10,846 bases of DNA. It comes from Coriobacteriales bacterium (GTDB taxonomy: Bacteria > Actinomycetota > Coriobacteriia > Coriobacteriales > UBA8131). The position numbers were made by a program, and so were the translations under genes. Under the pieces are notes generated by a model that did not search any database, was not told the origin of the DNA, and saw nothing but the letters and a program-made list of their open reading frames with translations. Below, piece by piece: positions 1-5,631 of this stretch. Each line of letters starts with the position of its first letter. Position 1 is the first letter of the stretch. The stretch spans positions 1 through 10,846 of the forward strand of contig JAITTM010000013.1 of NCBI GenBank assembly GCA_031286975.1, read 5' to 3'.

Positions 1-93
1 ATTGAGTCGGGTTGGATTTTCTATAACGACAACAAAGGTTCCGTTTGGAGAACTTCTGAAGATTTAGAAAAAACTGAAGAGGTGCAGTCATAG
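1..93 (+). CDS. 3' end of an unidentified gene
   Basis: An open frame enters from the left edge and ends at a TAG at 91-93, leaving the last 30 residues (ending TSEDLEKTEEVQS). The tail is acidic and hydrophilic, with aromatic residues near its start (GWIFYNDN). I do not recognise the family, and there is too little protein to assign a function. The same frame stays open past the stop to about position 252, but with no recognisable protein. It lies on the strand opposite the following toxin-antitoxin pair. It could also be chance reading frame, though the AT-rich codon use and clean ending look gene-like. Confidence 0.45.
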   Translation: MESGWIFYNDNKGSVWRTSEDLEKTEEVQS

Positions 94-297
94 CTTAAAG
101 CAACAGACCTTCATCGCTCGGTGAGATGGCTATCTGCAGCACGAACGTGTGGTTTGCAGACGAAGCGATATCGCCAAATGCGGGCGACAGTATCCGTAAC
201 AGACAGATTTTGCGTAAACTGGAACGGCACAGCAGAAGAATCTCCGCAAAGATAAGTACGATAGCGCGGGAACCGTTCCCCTGCTACCTGAGTTTGC
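94..297. other. 204-base stretch with no assignable gene, higher GC than its flanks
   Basis: Between the left-edge gene fragment and the end of hepT I see no gene I can support. Several frames on both strands are open across most of the stretch, but none has a good ribosome binding site or a family I recognise. Two small dyads are visible: the perfect 10-base palindrome GCGATATCGC at 165-174, and GGGAAC-C-GTTCCC at 268-280, just past the hepT stop. Base composition is richer in G and C than the flanking toxin-antitoxin DNA, which suggests a separate origin, for example a remnant of an inserted or repeated element. Confidence 0.4.
268..280. repeat. Short inverted repeat downstream of hepT
   Basis: GGGAAC and GTTCCC arms surround a single C, 18 bases beyond the hepT stop codon. 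Read as RNA on the minus strand it could fold as a 5-bp stem with a 3-base loop. No T-run follows, so it is at best a weak terminator. It could equally be a protein-binding dyad. Confidence 0.3.
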
Positions 298-639
298 TCA
301 TTTATCTCTGACAAGTAGGCTATTAAGTTTTGCCTTGAAAACTGGAACATCATCAGTAATCGTATGCCAAACATCGGTCATGTTGAGTGTCTGGTATTTG
401 TGAGCTGCAATATCTCTAAAGCCAGCAATCAAACGCCAAGGAATGTTCTTGTTGGCAAGTCTAACTTCGTCACTCAGGGATTTGACCAATTCACCGATAT
501 TGATGAGGGTCATACTTGCGGCACGCTTGACAATCTCATCATCGAGGAACTTATCAAGGCTAATATCTTCGACAATATTGCTGAGAACATCGGTCTCAGC
601 AATAATCTTATCAATAACCTGTTTATCTCTAGGCTGCAT
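298..639 (-). CDS. hepT: HepT-like HEPN ribonuclease toxin (DUF86 family)
   Basis: A 113-residue, mainly helical protein with the HEPN RNase signature Rx4HxY at residues 75-82 (RDIAAHKY), as in HepT toxins of HEPN/MNT systems. In that family the Arg and His form the RNA-cleaving site at a dimer interface, and the antitoxin silences the toxin by attaching AMP to the motif Tyr (here Tyr82). The conserved GFRDIAAHKY context and the length of 110-140 residues fit the family. I chose the ATG at 639, giving an 11-base overlap with mntA. The frame also extends to a TTG at 660 (120 residues, 32-base overlap), but that codon has no ribosome binding site. Overlap with mntA implies co-transcription and translational coupling. 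The motif is intact, so the toxin is probably functional. RNA target (tRNA or mRNA) cannot be read from sequence. Confidence 0.88.
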   Translation of the reverse strand: MQPRDKQVIDKIIAETDVLSNIVEDISLDKFLDDEIVKRAASMTLINIGELVKSLSDEVRLANKNIPWRLIAGFRDIAAHKYQTLNMTDVWHTITDDVPVFKAKLNSLLVRDK

Positions 640-943
640 AGATAAGAACTTCGTTATCAATTTTTAGTAGGGAGTCTTTAGGTATGGGCGAATGAATCAC
701 ATCGACTGGAACACCGAGACTGTCTTCAAGCTGATATTTGATGTCGAGCAAAGTCAGCAGGGAAACTGCGTCTGTCTTGAACTCAACCAAAAGGTCAAGG
801 TCACTGTCTTCGTTGGCGTTGTCACCAGCATATGAACCAAAATACGAGACTTTGGCTACTGGAAAAGCAGAAGTCACCTCTAATACAGACTTTTCTATGT
901 CTTTATGTGTAAGCACAGCAGCCAGCCCTTCTTTTAGGCTCAA
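629..943 (-). CDS. mntA: MntA-like minimal nucleotidyltransferase antitoxin
   Basis: A 104-residue minimal nucleotidyltransferase (MNT). The polymerase-beta-type catalytic signature GSx10DxD is present in full: Gly36-Ser37, ten residues, then Asp48-Leu49-Asp50. A third acidic residue of the site is probably Asp81 in the VDVIH strand. Known MntA antitoxins use ATP to AMPylate their HepT partner and so block its RNase. This gene lies directly upstream of, and overlaps, hepT, the usual arrangement. The best start is a TTG at 943. The frame is open further upstream to about 1018 but offers no ATG, GTG or TTG with a ribosome binding site. A candidate promoter ends about 20 bases upstream, which would give a very short leader. 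The AT-rich composition, unlike the core genes to the right, fits acquisition by transfer. Confidence 0.87.
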   Translation of the reverse strand: MSLKEGLAAVLTHKDIEKSVLEVTSAFPVAKVSYFGSYAGDNANEDSDLDLLVEFKTDAVSLLTLLDIKYQLEDSLGVPVDVIHSPIPKDSLLKIDNEVLIYAA

Positions 944-962
944 GGGTCTTGTTTGAGTACCA

Positions 963-992
963 ATAGTAACATCTTTTGAATAGGGTTTGCAA
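963..992 (-). promoter_or_regulatory. Candidate promoter of mntA-hepT
   Basis: On the minus strand TTGCAA (992-987) and TACTAT (968-963) are separated by 18 bases, each matching four of six consensus sigma-70 positions. Transcription would start about 12-15 bases before the TTG start of mntA, leaving almost no leader. Found by eye, so chance occurrence in AT-rich DNA is possible. Confidence 0.3.
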
Positions 993-1124
993 AATGTAAT
1001 CTGGAGCGGACAGGGCTTTTACTTCACAAGTCTTGCGCTTTAATCAGGTAAATAGTGATGTTTCTGGGTAGGTAGGCAGCCTATAATCTGGTCGAACTCG
1101 CTGGACACATCTTGCCGATTTCTT

Positions 1125-1310
1125 AGTAAACCACAGACCCCGTATCGGCGTGTACTTGCCTCAAAGCATGTGCCTCAGGCTAACAAGGACAGACTCACCA
1201 AGCTCTTCTCAACGCTTAACCCGGCGGAGCTTCGCCGTGAAGTGGTGAGGCTGACTGATGAGCTTTACCGCATGGGCGACAAGCAAACCAAGGGCAGACA
1301 GGTCAAATAG
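1125..1310 (+). pseudogene. C-terminal remnant of an integrase-core (DDE) transposase
   Basis: One frame encodes about 60 residues ending at a TAG (1308-1310). It contains the stretch TPYRRVLASKHVPQANKDRL, followed by a NPAELRREVVRLTDELY stretch. A TPY-R-LL motif, then a linker, then LNPAxLRRE and a helical end, is characteristic of the extreme C-terminus of integrase-core transposases (IS481-like and related unclassified families). The catalytic DDE core and N-terminal helix-turn-helix are absent. Upstream of about 1120 the frame loses similarity, and a TGA at 1056-1058 closes it. This is a truncated, inactive leftover. Its presence beside the toxin-antitoxin pair indicates past transposition here. 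The exact insertion-sequence family is not certain. Confidence 0.6.
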
Positions 1311-1476
1311 CCGCCGCACCGACTTGTGCGTTGCGGGCAGCCTCTCGGCGGCGCTTACGTCCGCTCTTTGCTTCAAGGTTACCACCTCAAGCCCACCGAA
1401 GCAGATGCAGGCTGTGCGCGGCGCATGGCGTTGTCATTCGAGCGAGCCATAGGCACATGGTACCATTGCAGCGTTA

Positions 1477-1508
1477 GAACCGCCCCGCAAATGATCGCGG
1501 GGCGGTTC
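1477..1508. terminator. Strong GC-rich hairpin, probable terminator of the reductase gene
   Basis: A perfect 12-bp inverted repeat: GAACCGCCCCGC at 1477-1488, an 8-base loop, and GCGGGGCGGTTC at 1497-1508. It lies 52 bases beyond the stop of the minus-strand reductase gene. No T-run follows on either strand, so it is not a textbook intrinsic terminator. It may act with Rho, stabilise a 3' end, or insulate the core region from the accessory DNA to the left. Confidence 0.6.
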
Positions 1509-1560
1509 CTGGCTCTCGAAGGGTATTTTGAAAGGTGTTGGCTATCCGTTATCCGAAAGG

Positions 1561-3195
1561 CTATCCGAGATATTGTGCGATTGACTTCGCGGCGGTGCGG
1601 CCCGAGTTGATGGCCCAGCCCGCCATAGAACCGGGCGCGATGTTGGGGTCGTAGGTGTCTCCAAACAAACCGCCAGCATCGTTTCCTCCAGCATATAAAC
1701 CGGGGATTACCTCAAAATTCGCGTCGAGACATTCGGTGGCAGCGTTGATGCGAAGACCGCCGGCAGTCGCCAAAACACCAACGCTGCAATCCAGCGCGTA
1801 GTAAGGACCCTCCTCCACCGGATACAGATACTGGGCAGCCTTGGCGAAGTCCTTGTCCTCCCCGGCAGCAGCGAGGCCGTTGTAGCTCTCCACCGTTTCG
1901 ACCAGAGCAGCCGGATTCACATCAATCAGCGCAGCTAATTCCTCAAGCGTGTCCGCAGAGAAAACCGAACCGTGCGAGTTGCTAACCTCATTCAGTCTCT
2001 CTTTGATTCCCACCATAGGCTCGCCTTCAAAAGCCAAAGTGAACACGGTTGCATAGGGGCCGACCGTCTCAAAGGCCGTGAGGTCCTTCTCGGTCAGAAT
2101 CACATAGACGCGCTCCTGAGCTTTGGTGAGGTTGCCGGCAAAGGCGAAATTCTCTGCAAAGATGTCCTCACGAGTGAAACGTTTGGCTTTTTGGTTAATC
2201 CAAAGCAGCGGCTGGACGGAGAGACACCAGACGGGCGTTGCCCAGGGCGCGCCTGTGGTCACCGGTCCGCAGAACAGGACGGTCTGAAAATCCCAGATGT
2301 CTGCACCGGCATTGACGCCGAGCTTCATTCCGTCACCGTCCCTGCCGGGAACGCCAAGCTCCCAGGCGGAACATCGACATTTCGCAAGCTGCGCAATCAT
2401 GTCGTCGTTTTTGCCAAAGCCTCCTGTGGCGATTAATACCGCTGAACTTTCGATTTTCGCGATCGTGCCGTCCTCTTTCTCGACGAGAGCGCCAACAACC
2501 TTGCCGTCCTCCATCAGGATTTTCCGAGCGCTGGTAGACAAGAACGTCTCGATACCGGCGTCGCCAACAGCTTTGATCAGCGCATCGCTTGCCTGGCTAC
2601 CGGGGCTGCGGCCTTCGATGTGGTGCCAGACATGAAAGCAGTCCAGCGACTTGGTGCCCGCCAACGGCACCACTGCGGAATACTCGATGCCCTGCTCAAG
2701 ACACCAGTCGATAGTCTCCGCGCTTTCGTTGAAAAACGATTCGTAGATGGTGCGGTCGGGGATCCAGTGGTGGTACTCCATGCATTTGTCGATGGCGTAC
2801 TCAACGGTGATGTCGATGCCATTCTCCTTTTGCAGAGAGGAGCCGAAGGCGCACATGCCCTCTGTGCAGATGTAGGCTCCACCAAGAGCGCCCATTTTTT
2901 CCACGATGATCGGATTGAGCCCCAGTTGGCTTGCCTGGAGAGCAGCAGCCATTCCGGTGCCACCTCCACCAATCACAACTAGGTCGGCCGACAGCGTTTC
3001 GGTTGGCTCGCCAACCTCCTCAAGCCGCCAAATGGCATCGCCAAGTGCTTCTCCAGATGCAGCTGTCGGCGTGTCGGACGCCGCGGGCGCAGCAGCGGGG
3101 GCGGCACAGGCAGCAAGACCCAATCCAAATGCCCCGGCAATGGCCGCTGATGCTCCCGCTATAAAGCCTCTTCTGTCTAAAATCTTTGAATCCAT
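1561..3195 (-). CDS. Tat-exported FAD-dependent reductase, fumarate/urocanate reductase-like
   Basis: A 544-residue flavoprotein. Residues 8-12 (RRGFI) begin a twin-arginine signal, followed by a hydrophobic Ala/Gly segment and a lipobox-like LAAC ending at Cys30. An Ala/Pro/Thr linker follows to about residue 50, suggesting a lipid-anchored extracytoplasmic enzyme. The FAD Rossmann motif is at 71-100 (DLVVIGGGGTG to VEK), a second FAD segment is ATGGF at 256-260, and the C-terminal FAD site is GLYAGGNDAGG with GSMAGWAINSGR (499-533). Arg342 in KRFTRED may be the catalytic acid of the superfamily. The HxMGG-type substrate loop of true fumarate reductases is replaced by LATAGG (475-480). No CxxCH haem motif is present, so electrons must come from another protein. 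The ATG at 3195 has AAGGAG five bases upstream. Physiological substrate unknown: probably an alpha,beta-unsaturated acid or similar acceptor in anaerobic respiration. Confidence 0.85.
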   Translation of the reverse strand: MDSKILDRRGFIAGASAAIAGAFGLGLAACAAPAAAPAASDTPTAASGEALGDAIWRLEEVGEPTETLSADLVVIGGGGTGMAAALQASQLGLNPIIVEKMGALGGAYICTEGMCAFGSSLQKENGIDITVEYAIDKCMEYHHWIPDRTIYESFFNESAETIDWCLEQGIEYSAVVPLAGTKSLDCFHVWHHIEGRSPGSQASDALIKAVGDAGIETFLSTSARKILMEDGKVVGALVEKEDGTIAKIESSAVLIATGGFGKNDDMIAQLAKCRCSAWELGVPGRDGDGMKLGVNAGADIWDFQTVLFCGPVTTGAPWATPVWCLSVQPLLWINQKAKRFTREDIFAENFAFAGNLTKAQERVYVILTEKDLTAFETVGPYATVFTLAFEGEPMVGIKERLNEVSNSHGSVFSADTLEELAALIDVNPAALVETVESYNGLAAAGEDKDFAKAAQYLYPVEEGPYYALDCSVGVLATAGGLRINAATECLDANFEVIPGLYAGGNDAGGLFGDTYDPNIAPGSMAGWAINSGRTAAKSIAQYLG

Positions 3196-3243
3196 CGTTT
3201 CTCCTTATGTTCAAATGCTCCCTGCCGATGTGGCACGGCTTGC

Positions 3244-3272
3244 ATTCTGGGGGAGGAACACCTTGTTCGCAA
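3244..3272 (-). promoter_or_regulatory. Candidate promoter of the reductase gene
   Basis: On the minus strand TTGCGA (3272-3267) and CAGAAT (3249-3244) are spaced by 17 bases. Each matches four of six consensus positions. Initiation near 3237 would give a leader of about 40 bases containing the AAGGAG ribosome site at 3206-3201. The -35 element lies 14 bases from the dyad at 3286-3316, a position suited to activation by a LysR-type regulator bound upstream. Confidence 0.3.
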
Positions 3273-3285
3273 TAGATTCTGGCTC

Positions 3286-3316
3286 AACCTTTAGTAAGGA
3301 ATCTAAACCAAAGGTT
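3286..3316. promoter_or_regulatory. Nested dyads, candidate LysR-regulator binding site
   Basis: AACCTTT (3286-3292) and AAAGGTT (3310-3316) form a perfect 7-bp interrupted palindrome. Nested inside, slightly off centre, is TTAG-N8-CTAA (3291-3306). LysR-type regulators typically bind interrupted dyads of about this span between divergent genes, just upstream of the -35 of the target promoter, which is where this lies. Assignment to the adjacent regulator is inference. Confidence 0.45.
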
Positions 3317-3350
3317 TTGTAAGAAGCCGGAGTGAACGCAGCAGATGGAT

Positions 3351-3356
3351 TACAAT
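3351..3356 (+). promoter_or_regulatory. Candidate -10 element of the LysR-type regulator gene
   Basis: TACAAT matches five of six -10 consensus positions and lies 64 bases before the chosen start at 3420. No convincing -35 is seen at the proper distance, so the promoter may be weak or activator-dependent. If real, it rules out translation from the earlier in-frame ATG at 3345. Confidence 0.25.
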
Positions 3357-3403
3357 GATGATTGGGAGAACTCTGCAATCTCAGGAGACACCGGGCGACA
3401 TCT

Positions 3404-3410
3404 GAGGAGG
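3404..3410 (+). promoter_or_regulatory. Ribosome binding site that decides the regulator start
   Basis: GAGGAGG ends nine bases before the ATG at 3420, good spacing. It directly abuts the in-frame ATG at 3411, which is therefore too close to be used. No comparable site precedes the ATG at 3345. This fixes the start at 3420. Confidence 0.7.
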
Positions 3411-3419
3411 ATGGGCGCT

Positions 3420-4304
3420 ATGAATACCGAGCAGTTCAAGTATTTTTCGCTTGTTTATGAGACGCTTAATTTCTCGGCTGCGGCCAGACGAATACCGATG
3501 TCTCTACCGGGCATCATCAAGGCTATCAAACAATTTGAACGCTATTACGGCGTGCCGTTCTTCATGCAAAACGAGAGCGGTACCTTGGTGCCGACAAAGT
3601 ATGCCGACGAGTTCTATCGCTTTGCAAACCGATGGGAAACCGAGCTGCTGCTGCTGGAGCACGCCTTTGAACAGATCAAAGCTCAGGAGAACCATGAAAT
3701 CCGTATCGGCTTTTGCCATGGGATCATCGGGCTTCTCGGCCCTGATTTTGTGCCTCGATTCGAGAAGGATCACCCCGGAATATCGTTGATATACCACGAG
3801 TATGGCGATTATGAATGCGACAAAGCACTGAGACAACAGGCTTGCGACTTCGCTTTTACGCTGGAGCCTTATGAGCATGAATTTATCACAACGCCGCTCC
3901 TGCACAGCTCCATCGAATTCTGGGTCAACCGTAACAATCCACTGTTTGAAGCCGAATCTCTCACCATCAAGGACTTGAACAAGCAATTTATCGCAATCCC
4001 TGGGCGCGGTTATAAATGCTTCGCAAAACTGCTCTCCTTATGCAAAGAACAGGATGTCGAGCTGGAAAAGATATTCGAAATCGAGGAAATCTATCGGATT
4101 TTCGAATTTGCCCTGAATGGCCGCGGACTTGGGTTTACCAGCAAGGAACTCAGGGATTTGTCTGTCTTTCAGCGGGAGGGCGAAATCGTGTGTTTGCCCA
4201 TAGAGGGATGGACTTGGAACTTTGGCATATCTCATCTCCCCTCCCACACCTTGACGAAAGCCGAGCAACAGTTCTACGACTACTGCGTGAAAACTACTGC
4301 CTGA
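3420..4304 (+). CDS. LysR-type transcriptional regulator
   Basis: A 294-residue protein starting at MNTEQFKYF, with the N-terminal winged helix-turn-helix of LysR regulators at residues 2-60. FKYFSLVYETLNFSAAARR matches the first helices, and the IKQFERYYGVPFF segment corresponds to the recognition and wing region. A linker helix (about 70-92, leucine-rich) leads into a periplasmic-binding-protein-like effector domain beginning near residue 93 (EIRIGFCHG). Length is typical (about 300). An in-frame ATG at 3345 would add 25 residues with no LysR similarity; the strong ribosome site at 3404-3410 supports 3420. It is divergent from the Tat-exported reductase, the classical LysR arrangement, so it probably senses the reductase substrate or a related metabolite and controls that gene as well as itself. 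The recognition helix is non-canonical (SLPGIIKAI instead of the usual SQPAVSRQI-like sequence). Confidence 0.88.
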   Translation: MNTEQFKYFSLVYETLNFSAAARRIPMSLPGIIKAIKQFERYYGVPFFMQNESGTLVPTKYADEFYRFANRWETELLLLEHAFEQIKAQENHEIRIGFCHGIIGLLGPDFVPRFEKDHPGISLIYHEYGDYECDKALRQQACDFAFTLEPYEHEFITTPLLHSSIEFWVNRNNPLFEAESLTIKDLNKQFIAIPGRGYKCFAKLLSLCKEQDVELEKIFEIEEIYRIFEFALNGRGLGFTSKELRDLSVFQREGEIVCLPIEGWTWNFGISHLPSHTLTKAEQQFYDYCVKTTA

Positions 4305-4376
4305 AAAAACAAACGCGAACGTACGTATGGCGCAATAAAAGACCGTCGGTTACTGAGGTTTAGGACTTAACAGAGC

Positions 4377-4417
4377 CCTAGTGCCCTGTAACAGCTAAAA
4401 ATGTACAGGGCCCTAGG
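4377..4417. terminator. Bidirectional hairpin between convergent genes
   Basis: Arms at 4377-4390 and 4404-4417 pair over 14 bases with one mismatch (CTAGTGCCCTGTA against TACAGGGCCCTAG in the core), around a 13-base loop. The right arm includes the TAG stop (4415-4413) of the minus-strand flavin reductase gene. The element lies between two converging genes, so it probably ends both transcripts. A run of five A (T on the minus strand) is in the loop rather than after the stem, so it is not a standard intrinsic terminator. Confidence 0.55.
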
Positions 4418-4934
4418 CCACCAGAACCTTTTTGATTCCCGCGATATAGAGGGTGTGAAAGTCAGCTTGAGGGTACCAGCGCTCTACCTGCGTCTGGTCG
4501 ATAAAGAGCGCGCCTGCCATGTCCTGCTCGTAGAGCCGCTCCACGATGAGCACCGTGTGCGCCTCGGCAAAATAGGGGGTCGCCAGCGGGTCATCGGGGT
4601 CGTAGGCAAGGGTGAGCCCTGAGTGCTCGACCTTGAGCGGGTCGTCAAAGCCGGATACGTTGCCCATGAAACTTAAGGCATCACGGTATTCGCTGGCAAA
4701 GAAGCTCAGTGAGAAGGTCGGGCTTGCCTCGACAAAGGTCTTGGTGCAGCGTTGTGGCCGAATGAACACAAAGGCGACCGGTTGCTGCCAGATGAAGCCC
4801 AGGCCGCCCCAGGCCGCGGTCATCGCGTTGACCGAGCCGTCTGGCTTGGCGGCGGTCACCAGCATCCACTGCTTGCCGATGCCCGTAAAGGGATTGAGGT
4901 TCAGGTCGTTGGGGTCGATTGCTCTGAATGTCAT
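4413..4934 (-). CDS. Flavin reductase-like, FMN-binding split-barrel protein
   Basis: A 173-residue protein of the flavin reductase-like/FMN-binding split-barrel family. The early segment NAMTAAWGGLGFIWQQPVAF (about residues 36-55), then FIRPQRCTKTFVEASPTFSLSFF (about 57-79), is the typical FMN-phosphate and isoalloxazine-binding core. Members of this sub-group in anaerobes are cytosolic FMN proteins; some reduce flavins, and many are of unknown physiological role. GAGGAG (4946-4941) sits six bases before the ATG and overlaps the pth stop codon, so translation is probably coupled to pth. It is the last gene of the glmU-prs-pth operon, and its stop lies in a hairpin. No metal-binding cysteine cluster (rubredoxin or rubrerythrin type) is present. 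Substrate unknown. Confidence 0.85.
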   Translation of the reverse strand: MTFRAIDPNDLNLNPFTGIGKQWMLVTAAKPDGSVNAMTAAWGGLGFIWQQPVAFVFIRPQRCTKTFVEASPTFSLSFFASEYRDALSFMGNVSGFDDPLKVEHSGLTLAYDPDDPLATPYFAEAHTVLIVERLYEQDMAGALFIDQTQVERWYPQADFHTLYIAGIKKVLVA

Positions 4935-4944
4935 GGGGTGCTCC

Positions 4945-5616
4945 TCAGTTGTACTTGCACATTGCGGCAGTCATGCCGTCCTGGATGGCGCTGAGAGCTA
5001 TGGGGGCTGCCTGTTGCACACTAACCTCAAGATCCTCAAGTGTGCTGCCTTTTATGACCTGGAGCACGAAGTTCGCGGCAGGCATCTGGCCGGGAGGGCG
5101 GCCAATGCCGATGCGCAGGCGGTTGTAGCTGGCGCCCAGTTTCTCGTGCAGCGAGCGCAGGCCGTTGTGGCCGGCGTGGCCGCCGCCCACCTTGAGGCGC
5201 AGCTCACCAGCAGGCAGATCGAGCTCGTCGTGGATGATGAGGATGTCTGCCGCCGCAAAGCCGTAGTGCGTGCAGAGCCCCTTGACGGCGTTACCGCTGC
5301 GGTTCATGAAGGTCTGGGGCTTGGCAAGCACAATCTTCTGCCCATCAAGGGTTACCTCTGCTACCAGGGCGTTTGAGCGCAGCTTCCAGTAGTTCGCGCC
5401 TAGGTGCGCCGCCAGAGCATCGAGCACCTTAAAGCCGACGTTGTGGCGGGTATTAGCGTATTCAGCGCCGGGGTTGCCCAGGCCCACGATGAGATGCGGG
5501 CCGGGCAGAGGCTCCTTTTGGGGATGCCCCGGCTGCGAGCGCGGGGTTGGATCCTCCAGCTCCGCTTTGCCTCGCTCAGGATGCCGCATGCGTGAGAACA
5601 GGGACGCCATACCCAT
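4945..5616 (-). CDS. pth: Peptidyl-tRNA hydrolase with N-terminal extension
   Basis: A 223-residue Pth that cleaves the ester bond of peptidyl-tRNAs dropped from ribosomes and so recycles tRNA. Residues about 41-223 are the classical enzyme: GLGNPG (45-50), NTRHNVGF with catalytic His58 (55-62), FMNRSG with substrate-binding Asn105 (103-108), HDELDLPAG with Asp130 (129-137), and GGGHAGHNGLRS with Asn151 (144-155). E. coli Pth is 194 residues and begins almost at the GLGNPG strand. This protein carries about 40 extra hydrophilic residues rich in Pro, Arg and Glu. Start at 5616 is supported by AAAGGA six bases upstream; a second ATG at 5610 is also possible. It lies 15 bases after prs and 10 before the flavin reductase gene, so all are one operon. 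Confidence 0.95.
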   Translation of the reverse strand: MGMASLFSRMRHPERGKAELEDPTPRSQPGHPQKEPLPGPHLIVGLGNPGAEYANTRHNVGFKVLDALAAHLGANYWKLRSNALVAEVTLDGQKIVLAKPQTFMNRSGNAVKGLCTHYGFAAADILIIHDELDLPAGELRLKVGGGHAGHNGLRSLHEKLGASYNRLRIGIGRPPGQMPAANFVLQVIKGSTLEDLEVSVQQAAPIALSAIQDGMTAAMCKYN

Positions 5617-5631
5617 AGCCGTTCCTTTCGC

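Larger units (their letters stand above)
961..1560. other. 600-base stretch without an intact gene
   Basis: This stretch separates mntA from the reductase gene. I can support four things in it: a candidate mntA promoter at its left end, a transposase tail at 1125-1310, a GC-rich remainder with no convincing gene (1311-1476), and a strong hairpin at 1477-1508. An open frame runs on the plus strand from the transposase stop to about 1610. It has no ribosome binding site, no recognisable domain, and overlaps the 3' end of the reductase gene, so I treat it as non-coding. The stretch looks like decayed insertion-sequence DNA at the edge of the toxin-antitoxin island. Confidence 0.55.

Noticed and set aside
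111..374. 87-codon minus-strand frame overlapping the hepT end
   Set aside because: Overlaps the 3' end of hepT in another frame, has no ribosome site, and has no family I recognise.
1326..1610. Plus-strand frame after the transposase stop
   Set aside because: No ribosome site or domain, crosses the hairpin and the end of the reductase gene. Probably decayed insertion-sequence DNA.
4612..5376. 254-codon plus-strand frame
   Set aside because: Spans two well-supported minus-strand genes (flavin reductase and pth) and their junction, with no recognisable domain.
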